Origin: Centrapalus pauciflorus
Taxonomy: Eukaryota > Streptophyta > Magnoliopsida > Asterales > Asteraceae
Direction of reading: 5' to 3'
Length of the DNA stretch: 64,000 nucleotides
Assembly: GCA_020465985.1 (NCBI GenBank)
Contig: JAANYP010002797.1
Coordinates: 179,411 to 243,410, forward strand
The notes under the pieces are model-generated. The model worked only from the letters and a program-made list of their open reading frames with translations, was not told the origin of the DNA and did not search any database. A program made the position numbers and the translations under genes. Position 1 is the first letter of the stretch; every line of letters begins with the position of its first letter. Positions 25,000-34,576 of this stretch are shown one piece after another.

Positions 25000-25905
25000 A
25001 CAGGCCCGAGTTATAACCATTCAATCAAACCTTCCTTCCTTAGTTCATGAAGCACAAGTAGAAGTTGTTAAGGAGTAAAATATGAAAAATGAAGCCCTGC
25101 ACGGAATGGATAAATAGTTTGGGATAAGGGCTAATAAAAATCGATATTTCATGAATAGAGTCTGATTACTCTGTTTGGTGGAAAAAAAAGAAAGTTGGCT
25201 ATGGATGAAGGACACAAATCAAGATATGTCGTTCACCCCGGATCCGATAAAAATGTATCATGACCTCAAGGAACTATACGGGTGGCCTAACATGAAGGAT
25301 GACATTGCCACATATGTCAGCAAATTCCAAACATGCTCCAAAGTTAAGACAAAACATCAGAAACCATTTGGGTAATAGTCGACCGCCTAACAAAATCCGC
25401 GCACTCCTACCAATCAAGGAGAACAACATGATGAATAAGATAGTCCAAACGTACCTCAAGGAAGTCGTCTCCGGACACGGAGTGCCTATTTCAATCATTT
25501 CGGTTACGGATAGCAGATTCACATCTAGACTTTCGACAATCGTTACAACAAGCTTTGGGTACAAACTTGGACATGAGTACCACCTATCACCATCAGACCG
25601 ATGGTCAAAATGAAAGAAAGATTCAAACCCTAGAACCTATGTTAAGAGCCTATGTAATGAATTTTGGGAAGTGTTGGGATACTCATTTGACTTAGTGGAA
25701 TTATCGTACGAGCATTAAAGCTGCTCCATTCGAGGCACATTATGGGCGAAAGTGTGGGTCACCGCTTTGTTGGGCTGAGGTAGGAGATAGCCAGATCACT
25801 GGACACGAGATCATCCAGGAGACTACAAAAGAGATAGTCCAGATTCGGAACCGATTAAAGATCGCACGGGATCGACAGAATAAATATGCAAATGTTCAAC
25901 GGAAG
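25000..25905 (+). pseudogene. G2: integrase remnant with internal deletion
   Basis: Zinc-finger and linker traces (DLKELYGWPNMKDDIATYVS, then CSKVKTKHQKPFG) run to 25372. The next readable residues are VIVDRLTKSAH, so about 35 codons normally found between these blocks, including the first catalytic Asp, are gone at about 25373. DSRFTS (second Asp) and TYHHQTDGQNER (catalytic Glu) remain in other frames. It cannot be active. Confidence 0.7.
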
Positions 25906-25908
25906 GAT

Positions 25909-26361
25909 TTGGAATTCCAGGAGGGAGATCAAGTAATGCTGAAAGTCTCGCTTGGGGAAGGTGTAATCTGTTTTGGGAAACGAGGAAAACTCAATCCTCG
26001 TTATATCGGACCATTCAAGATTTCCAAAAGAATTGGCCCGGTAGCCTACCGACTCGATCTGCCCCCAGAGCTTAGCAATAATACCTTCCACGTATCCAAC
26101 TTTAAGAAATGTCTGGCTGATGAAACACTCGTCATTCTCATGGACGAGCTAGAGCTAGACGATAAGTTGAACTTCGTTGAAGAACATGTGATAATAATGG
26201 ACCGAGAAGTCAAGAAACTAAAGCACAGCCGGATCCCGATAAAAAAAGTCAGATGGAACTCTAATCGAGGTCCTGAGTTTGCATGGGAACGTGAAGACCA
26301 GTTCCGGGAAAAATATCCTCAACTGTTCTCGAATACTCAAGCAGTGGAGAACACGAGCTAA
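25909..26361 (+). pseudogene. G2: intact integrase C-terminus with chromodomain-like tail
   Basis: This is a 150-residue uninterrupted frame, the best preserved part of G2. It starts in the integrase C-terminal GPY/F-type region (FGKRGKLNPRYIGPFKI, residues about 24-40). It ends with VEEHVIIMDREVKKLKHS and KVRWNSNRGPEFAWERED, the conserved chromodomain-related tail of chromovirus (Tekay/Del-like) elements. The ATG at 25909 is internal to the original polyprotein, so this is a fragment and not an independent gene. Confidence 0.7.
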
Positions 26362-26383
26362 TTTCGGGACGAAATTCCCTTAA

Positions 26384-26394
26384 CAGGGGGAGAC
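26384..26394 (+). other. Polypurine tract of G2
   Basis: CAGGGGGAGAC directly precedes the LTR start TGTAACATCC at 26395. Confidence 0.75.
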
Positions 26395-28750
26395 TGTAAC
26401 ATCCGGCATTAAACCAGGTTAGCGACTATGACCTAATCAGTATTTACTAGCCAATTATAACCTAATCAGTGGTCACTAGCAATTAATCAACTGATTAACA
26501 ATGTTCACAAGGAAATTCAACTCAATTAGAACCAATTCATCGGTGCGATGAATCGGGAAATCAATTAATCTGATCGGTTTACGATATGAGGGATTAATTC
26601 AACTAAGTACATAATTAATCTATTATTAGTGACACTAATCATACACTAATACAATTATTTAACATTAATTATGCAAGACTAAAACAATTCATTAAAACAA
26701 TGCATCCAAAAGTGTTTATGAAATTACAAGAAAATGGAAATACAAGAATACATTTCTAAATACTTTTATACAAAAAAATGAAAATACATCAAAAATACCT
26801 CATAGGCCGGCCCATAGGAAGGACAAAAGGACTTGAAATGTTTTTTTTACTCAACATTTCACCATCAAATCCTCCTCTTTCAACTCACCAAAGATCTCAC
26901 ACTATTCTTCATCATTTCACCATATTTTCAAGATCCAATTTTCTATATAAATAGATATCTTTCCTTTCATTTTTATCACACCAAAATTTCTTCTTTCACC
27001 TCTCAAAAACCGGCCACACACAACCCACACACAACACACCATTTTCTTTCAAGTGTTCTTCATATTTTGAAGTGTTCTTGGTGAAACTTTTGAAGATCCA
27101 ACATCCTACTCATATTCATTCTTCTAGAATATCAAAGTAAGTAAATACTAACCTATTACATCTTATATTTATGTTTATATAAGTCTTGCATAATATATAT
27201 AATCACCAACAACAACAAGTTTCATAAAAACTCAAGTTTATAAATCACTAGTTTTTGTTTTTAAGTTGTTTTCTTCAAATGTGTTTATAAATATATAAAC
27301 ACATCATGTAAGTGTAAATATTATGAAAACAAGTTATATAAATGTGTTCTATAACTTTTATACAAGTAGTCTTTATAATAAACAACAAGAATCACAAGTT
27401 ATTTCAAGTTTATGAAATACGGAATTTCGGCAGAAATGTTGCATCAACTTTGAAAAATAACTAATTCATAACTTAACAAAATGAGTTGATTCTTGTCTCA
27501 AAAGTTAGATCTATTTCTTAATTAAAAATCTAGAAGTTTTCATAATTTATTTTGGAGTTTAGAACCCCCCCAGATATTATTTGGGAACCCGAAAGTTTGA
27601 CAGCTCAAAAATGGCCAACATAGGGTTTTTAACGAGTTTTTTCCCTAACCTAAACACCTTGAAAAATGGCCGTTCTTGACTTTAAAAATTCTTTATATTA
27701 GTAGTTTAATGTCCAAGAAAACGAAAGCCTAAATCGTTTTGGAGCTTGGTCAAAAACAACCTCAAAGTAGGCCGGAAAACCTTCGAAAAGCTGGAAAATT
27801 ATATATATATATAAACTTGACGTTTTAAATGAGTTTTATTTATAAACTTGTAATGTTGGGTGATTTAAAATTAACAACATTTATACATACATATTATCAT
27901 ATATGGGAGTTATCATTTAGGACTCGGTTAAACGCGTCCGGTGTCATCACTCATCAACAACGTAAATCGTCGTTTTTACGATCATTTTGCCATCAACATG
28001 CGGCGAGTCTTCATAGCCCCTATTTTTACTATCTATTGGGGTGGAAATACATGCACTATCTTCATATGGACAACAAAACTGTTTATTTCTTATATGTATT
28101 ACATGTGTGGATCCATCAGCCCTCAAATCATGAACCGTTAATTACATTTATTTGTAAGCGCGAATATATTGTGGATAGATCTATCGGGAGTCATGTCCCC
28201 CATTCGGGTTAGTCTTAATTGGCTAACAGCGGGATGCATATATATTCAACACACGGTATTACGTATGGGAATACTGCACAGGGCAAACTCATTTAATTAA
28301 AATTCGGTTGTATGATGGTTTATGTAATACATACATGGAATTTATGCTTTATAAATTCAACTCATCTGATAATGTCCATACATTTGGTCTTTTCGCGTAA
28401 ACCTATGAGCTCACCGACAATTTATTGACGTATTTTAGCATGTATTTTCAGGTGATTAAGACATGCGCATTCATCGGAAGCATTCCAAGGCTTCCGTTCA
28501 TTTAGGAGTCGTATCATTTTCAAACTCGGAGATTTATTTACATTTTTCCTGATAAACTAAATTGTGTATTTAAATCTTGGTATTTTAAGAACTACTTACG
28601 CTGTATTTTGGTTATGTAAAACAATATGCATATCTGAAGTTAAATCAATGTATTTTTTGAAACCGTCCATATAGTGGTCGTTCGTTATGATTATGATTAC
28701 GCTTCCGCGACGTCACGCTTTGTTTCCAACCGGGGTAACGGGGTGTGACA
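26395..28750 (+). mobile_element. G2: 3' LTR, complete
   Basis: This LTR of 2356 bp opens TGTAACATCCGG after the polypurine tract and closes GGGGTGTGACA. A TATA box, CTATATAAATAG, lies near 26942. From 26855 onward it matches the 5' LTR with small scattered differences (about 4-5% in a 165-bp stretch compared by eye). The ~460 bp at its start have no partner at the 5' end. No target duplication can be tested because the 5' edge is lost. Confidence 0.8.
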
Positions 28751-30437
28751 GTATAGTTATTAGTTCTTGATGATTACTTATTGTTCTCAGCTAACTCAAG
28801 CTATTTCGGTCGTTCTTGATAATGTGTCTCGATTGTTGCTCCCGACCTTAGAGTTTATGTTGTTTTATATTGTTTTGTTGTATACATGTGCTAATAATTG
28901 TTTTACTTTATATACTCACAAAGTCATTAAAGTTGCTTATAATTATGCAATTCATGTACTCAAGGCGAACCCAAGGGAGATAAAGGCAACCATAGAATTC
29001 ACTCGCATTGATCATTTTAAAGTTGACTACTTTAATAAGTACTCTATATCTTTTGGGTTACAATGTACTCACCAATACATATGGGATGACCGTAACTAAA
29101 CTTAAATCGTGATTAATTAGACACATTAGTTGGAGTTTGTTCCCGCCTAGTTAACCAGTGGTTCAAGTTTTGGTTGATTTTGGTGGGAAACCAAATTAAT
29201 AAATCTGGTGGTATGATGTTAATATGATGATATTAATATAACATGTCAAATGGTATGAATTGTAAAAGTAGGATGTTATAGCAAGCCGATGATAGTTCTC
29301 GATGGAGCACACTAATGGTGGTCCTTGCATTCTCGATGGCAAGAGGGGGAGAGGTTTAGAGATAAAGGGGACGAGAGAGATCACCCTTCAATTCAAAAAT
29401 TAAAAATTGACCAAAAATTTCACAAATGGTCTCGTAGAGGCAAAAAACAAAAATACCCATGAAGTTAACATCTTAATTTGAGGGACCAGTGGCGTAACCA
29501 AATTGTTATTCAAGGATTATCTTTGTAACCTAGAAGTTTTAGTGATTAAATCATAAGTTGACATATAGCATAAGGACTAATATGTAATCTATTACTTGGT
29601 AGAAAATTCATTGTTGCATAATCATGCTATTAACCCTCTTATTTCTTTAAATATATAAGAGTCGTAGGAAACTTTTCTTAATTTTATGATTAAATATTTA
29701 GACTTTTTTTTTGACTATTCAAGTCCTTTGAATTTTTTATTCATAACTATATATTTGACTTGTTTAGAATGTTATCAACTATTAAATAGTGTATCGACTT
29801 AAACAATAAGAAAAAAAAATCTGATGACTTATTTGTTATAATAAAAGAATGTTGATCTTATAATACTAAATCTATTAATAAACGAATTGTTTTCCTAGTT
29901 TATATTAAACTAGTTAATTAACTCATATATTAAAAGAGTGTATTTGATAGATAATTGTAATTAAAATAAAAATAATAAAGTATTGATATTAGATTGAAAC
30001 AAAAAATTATACAAATTGTAAAATTATGAACTTCTTTTGTAATATTTTAATTGTTACAAATAAAAGGTAAAAAAAAAAACATATTTAACGAGGTAAAATC
30101 ACATAGTAAAGAAATTACTAAAATCATTAATAATTTAAAATAAATCATTTTAGGCAAAGTTAGATGTTAAATTTTAAAGCAATTAAACTAAACTGGCTTT
30201 CACTGATAGAACTTAAAATAAATAGCAATTAATTCTAGTTTTTTTTAAAATCTATTTTAAAATTAAATTATTAAAATAAAAAAGTCATATTAGGAAAGTT
30301 TGAAGGAAAAATTCTTTTTAATTAATTGAGGTGATGACATGTCACACTAAAGATTTTTCTTTATTAATATATAAAGATAAAGATTTTAAATAAAATAAAA
30401 ACTTTTGAAAAAATTAAACAATCGGAATAAAAAAGGT
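28751..30437. other. Intergenic stretch without a recognised gene
   Basis: AT-rich sequence between G2 and the hAT-like elements. A 110-codon plus-strand ORF (28767-29099) has no motif I recognise and no typical gene context. 29180-29420 has a slightly purine-rich, repeat-like composition. I see no LTR, MITE ends or splice-like coding pattern that I could defend. Confidence 0.4.
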
Positions 30438-30445
30438 TTTCTACC

Positions 30446-31582
30446 TAGGGATGACAACGGAGACGGGTTCGGACTGGTAAATGGAAATTCCGTCCTCATT
30501 TAAAAAAATCGCAGGTATCAAACGGGGAGTCCCATCGGGTACGCGGGGAAACCCGCGGGGAATCGGGGAAACCCATTTATAAATCAATGATATAAAATTT
30601 AACCACATGGTTCAATTCATAATTTAAGCTTAAAACATCCATGTGTTTAATATCACAATACTAACATTAAATTAAATTCGTATCCCTATCAAATGATCAC
30701 GAAAAAAACATTCTTTTAATAAGTTATAAATACATAAGTTATTTAAAATTATGCATAATAATTTTTATTTATAATATATATATAAAATAGATAAAAACAT
30801 TCATTCTGTATATATAATATATATACAATATAAATAGCATGTTGCTATTAAAAGTAATTGGAGTATTCGGGAATTTAAACGAGTTATGTAATTGGGTATA
30901 CGGGACGGGTACTATCAATACCATACTCGCTCCATCCCCGTTTAACTTAATTAGGTTCGGGAAAACCCGACTCAATTAGATCGGTTTTTGGTATTCCTCG
31001 TTGGGTTCAATTTTTTTCCCATCCCTATCTCTAGGGGTGTTCAAAAAATCCGAATCCGAGCATCCGAAACGGAAATCCGAAAATCCGATCCGAAACTATC
31101 CGAAATTAAATCCGGATATTCGAAATTTCGGATTCGGATTCGGATTCGGATAGTAAAATTCAATATTTTCGGATATTCGGATAATCCGATATCCGAAAAT
31201 CAAAAAAAAAAAAAATTTTTAATAAATTTTTTTATATGTATAGTATTGATTATTTACATAATATTGAGTGTTTATTATTATTCTAATGTATATTTTTGAG
31301 TTTTTATTAACTAATAATTTTATAAATTTTAGTTTTTTTTATATATTTTTAATCGTTTTGAGTAAAATAATTCCGGATACATTTAGTTTGTGATATAATT
31401 ATTTTTAATATCTATTTGGATATATGAATTTGTTTAGATATTTAAATATTTGATTTAGTTTAAAAAAAAAATAAAAAAATATGAATTTTCGGATAATCCT
31501 AAAATCGGATATCCGAAATTTTGGATTCGGATTCAAATAGCAAAATTCACTATCCGAAATTTCGGATATTCACCCCGACCTA
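30446..31582. mobile_element. hAT-like MITE (outer), split by a second one
   Basis: The left end TAGGGATGACAACGG (30446) and the right end CCCATCCCTA (31018-31027) are inverted. The flanking 8-mers are TTTCTACC (30438-30445) and TCTCTACC (31583-31590), matching 7 of 8, as expected for an old hAT target duplication. The right target duplication is itself interrupted by the second element. No transposase is present. Confidence 0.6.
31033..31579. mobile_element. hAT-like MITE (inner)
   Basis: The element begins AGGGGTGTTCAAAAAATCCG and ends GGATATTCACCCCGAC. It is flanked by a perfect 8-bp direct repeat CTATCTCT (31025-31032 and 31580-31587). The interior is rich in CCGAATCCG/CGGATTCGG repeats, which give spurious RIRIRI reading frames. 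Length is 547 bp and no transposase is present. Confidence 0.7.
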
Positions 31583-31689
31583 TCTCTACCATAGAATTCG
31601 GCCTTCGGGTAAACCCGGCGGCTTCTGTTAGGAAGGCGGCGCACCCCTAACCAGGAAATTTCGGGGGTTTTTTTTTTCTTTCATATTAA

Positions 31690-31735
31690 ACCAATATTTT
31701 ATATAAGAACCATCATATAAAAGACTTTCCATTTA
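31690..31735 (+). promoter_or_regulatory. Candidate core promoter of the kinase(-DGK) gene
   Basis: Two TATA-like boxes, TTTATATAAG (about 31699) and CATATAAAAGAC (about 31715), lie 270-300 bp before the kinase start codon. The following 250 bp are richer in GC and CT, as in a leader. The hAT-like MITEs end about 110 bp upstream, so they may have affected the promoter. Confidence 0.4.
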
Positions 31736-31805
31736 CCTCTAGAATCCTACGTTCCTCCTCCGGTCTTTCTTTGTCTCAAACCTGAAACTGGATGAGCTTC
31801 TCCTG

Positions 31806-31931
31806 ATGACGGCGATTGTGACCGGGACGAACTCAAATGCGACTTTCAGGAAAAAGAACAAAAGTTGGTTGCTTCGATTTATACCTTGCAGTCATGGTTT
31901 GATTGTGTATTTGATTGGTGAATTCGAATAA
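31806..31931 (+). CDS. Upstream ORF in the kinase leader
   Basis: A 41-codon ORF starting MTAIVTGTNSN ends 73 nt before the kinase ATG. A 4-codon ORF (31794-31808, MSFS) overlaps its start in the ATGA manner. If the leader is not spliced, these uORFs would reduce translation of the main ORF. There is no evidence that the peptide itself has a role. Confidence 0.3.
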   Translation: MTAIVTGTNSNATFRKKNKSWLLRFIPCSHGLIVYLIGEFE

Positions 31932-32004
31932 GAAGTGAGTCTTCAAATTCTATTATTAATTTGTAGATTTTAGTTAATTTACTGATTGATCATATACCAA
32001 CATT

Positions 32005-34012
32005 ATGTCTGTAATCAAAGAGTTTGATCACCTCAAAATACAATTAGAATCTATAAAATCAGCTACAAATGACTTTTCTGAAGATAATTGTATCGGAAAA
32101 GGAGGATTTGGGAAAGTGTATAAGGGAGAACTAGTCCAGCCAAATGGAAGTGCCAATACGGTTGCTATAAAGCGATTAGATCGCGCGTTTGGACAAGGAG
32201 ATCCTGAGTTTTGGAAGGAAATCATTATGCTTTCCCTTTACAAACATGAAAATATTGTGTCGTTGTTAGGTTTTTGTGACGATAGTGGCGAGAAGATTCT
32301 AGTGTATGAGTATTTGTCTAAGCACAGTCTCGATTTCCATCTCAACAATAATGATCTAACATGGGTTCGACGCCTTAGGATATGTATCGGGGCAGCTAGA
32401 GGACTAGCTTACCTTCATAATCCTTTTGGGACACAACAAAGAGTATTGCACCGTGATATTAAAAGTTCCAACATCCTATTAGATGTGAATTGGAATGCCA
32501 GGATCTCGGATTTGGGTCTATCCAAATTTGGACCTGCTAACCAACGATACACGTTTCTTGTCTCTAATGCTGTAGGAACGGTTGGCTATTGTGATCCGTT
32601 ATATGTTGAGACGGGATTATTGACGAAGGAGTCGGATGTTTATTCATTCGGCGTTGTATTGTTTGAAGTGTTGTGTGGGAGGTTGAGTATTGGTATTGAG
32701 GATAAACGTAAACCTTTAACAGGATTGGTACGAAGATGTTATGAAGAGAACACGTTAAATGATATTATATATGGTAATATAAAGGATGAAATAAATCCTG
32801 ATTCTTTGAGAGTCTATACAACAATTGCATATCGATGTCTGAAGATAGAGCGTGGAGAACGTCCATTAATAGATGAGATCGTGACTGAACTTGAAATTGC
32901 ACTCAGATATCAAGTACGTTGTTCTTTTCCTTATTTTATTCACTTGGGGTCTGTTTGTTTGCTTTTTTCATTAACTGCTTTCTGGACATGGTGGTTAAGC
33001 AAGATTGTCATGGCGGAATACAGGTTAACCCCTTGGTACCACTGGGCTATATACCCTTTGGTAGTTTGACTTGACGTTAAATTGCTAAAATCAACAATTT
33101 TCAAATTGTTTAAATATTAAATATCTGATATAGCTAAGATATACAAATTCAAACCTAGTTAAGCATAATAGCCATCATAGATTTGGAACATTAATAACAT
33201 AAAACTTAATTTTAAACATAAAAGGTCGTTGACATTTAAACATAACAATATAGATAATACATTAAACATAATTATACATCTTGCTCTCAATACGTCATAA
33301 GCACATTTGATAACATGTCTAAGTTATGCATGTTCATGATTGAGTCATTATGCTGTTGCTTAAAATCTGCTAACCAATACCTCATTTTACATGGAGCCAA
33401 ATATCCATGAGTGTTGGCATATACGGTGTCACAAAGATAATATTTATCTGTAATTGATATTTCCATACCATCATGTTGAAACATACACAAGAATTAAATT
33501 TAGCGTTCTGTTAATCATAAGTAAATTTAGCATTCATAAACATTTCCATTCTAGTGTAAACGCATGATCATTTCTAAGCATTTGGTAAATAAAATACTAA
33601 ATAGACTGCTTCCTCTGGGATGCTATGTTAACTTCCATCTCAAGCCTAATTGTCTTTTGCTTGATCATTATGCAGCATTAAGTAAATTAACAGCAAATCA
33701 CTAGAAAACTCGTCAACTTTATGGTTTCGAATCATGAAATACTAGTGCTAGTGTAAATGTTTTTTTATGATATGAAACAGTCAAATCTGTATATAATCTT
33801 GTCTGCAGGATACACAACATGAACACATAGGATTTATACCGGGAAATCCCACTGCATCCTCAGATCGTTCTAGTGCGCTATTGACTGTACGACCTCCACC
33901 TCTACCTCCTACAATGGAACAAAATTATTCTCACTCACGAGCAAAGGAGCTAGAAACCTCATCTTCCAAGACATTTGTCAGCGATAAGTCAAAGACAACC
34001 AAACCGGAAAAA
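32005..34012 (+). CDS. Receptor-like cytoplasmic protein kinase module, exons 32005-32913 and 33809-34012
   Basis: Exon 1 encodes a complete Ser/Thr kinase domain without signal peptide or membrane segment. It has the Gly loop GKGGFGKVYKG (residues 31-41), VAIK Lys 56, helix-C Glu 72, HRD (149-151), DLG in place of DFG (169-171), GYCDPLYVETG in the activation segment and DVYSFG (211-216). The start fits the Asteraceae-type RLCK opening MS-x-IKEFDHLKI. The phase-0 donor CAA|GTACGT joins exon 2, a Ser/Pro/Lys-rich linker of 68 residues (DTQHEHIGFIPGNP...). Exon 2 ends at a good phase-0 donor (GAAAAA|GTAAGG, 34013). If that donor is ignored, the frame stops at 34066 after 18 more codons, ending ISKHD. 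Whether this is a separate kinase or the N-terminus of a kinase-DGK fusion needs a transcript. Confidence 0.8.
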
Positions 34013-34189
34013 GTAAGGGAAGTTATTAGGGTCACCAATGACCCAAAAATCTCGAAACATGATTAATATAAATGTTTTTCATGATTTTGATATTAATAAT
34101 ATATTTTTAGTTGGTTGCCTAGCTAAGTTGATAGGCTATCAACTTAGAATGTATTGTATATAGAAAAGAGCTATTTTGTAAACCTAATT

Positions 34190-34538
34190 TGATGGCACGA
34201 GATAGCTATGTACTTCTGAGTTTGTTTACATTTACGTAGTATACTTTTTTTTGTGCACATTTATGTAGTGTATTCAATTAGGTAATTGGGTGATTCGATG
34301 ACCGGTAACAACAGGTCACCCAACTACTTAATTGAAATACTTTTAAAAGTTTGGCAACCAAATGTGTACAAAAGAACAAGTACACTACATAAATGTGCAC
34401 CAAAAAAAGTTTGACTAAGCATGGTAACCTAGTGCAGTTATCAGGTCACTAAATGACCTAATTGAAACATTTTAAAAAATACACTACATAAATGTGTACA
34501 AACTCAAAAGTACATAGCTATTTTGTGTCATTAACCCT
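34190..34538. mobile_element. MITE between kinase and DGK exons
   Basis: Long inverted ends: ATAGCTATGTACTTCTGAG (about 34201) against ATAGCTATGTACTTTTGAG on the opposite strand (about 34525). A further inner inverted pair is built on CACATTTATGTAGTG. The element would fold into a near-complete hairpin. It takes up about 350 of the 564 bp between the linker-exon donor and the first DGK exon, so the original spacing was only about 215 bp. Target duplications were not resolved. Confidence 0.65.
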
Positions 34539-34576
34539 TTGATAAATCCGTAAGTTTTAATATGATGTGACTGCAG

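Noticed and set aside
28767..29099. 110-residue plus-strand ORF next to G2
   Set aside because: No recognisable motif, ordinary AT-rich composition and no promoter or splice context. It is kept only as a note within the intergenic stretch.
30988..31299. 103-residue ORF with Arg-Ile repeats
   Set aside because: It is the CCGAATCCG-type repeat interior of a hAT-like MITE.
32914..33069. Read-through of the kinase exon to a stop at 33067, adding a hydrophobic tail
   Set aside because: A good GT donor follows CAA at 32913, and the added residues look like translated intron. The spliced linker exon keeps frame and is preferred, though intron retention is possible.
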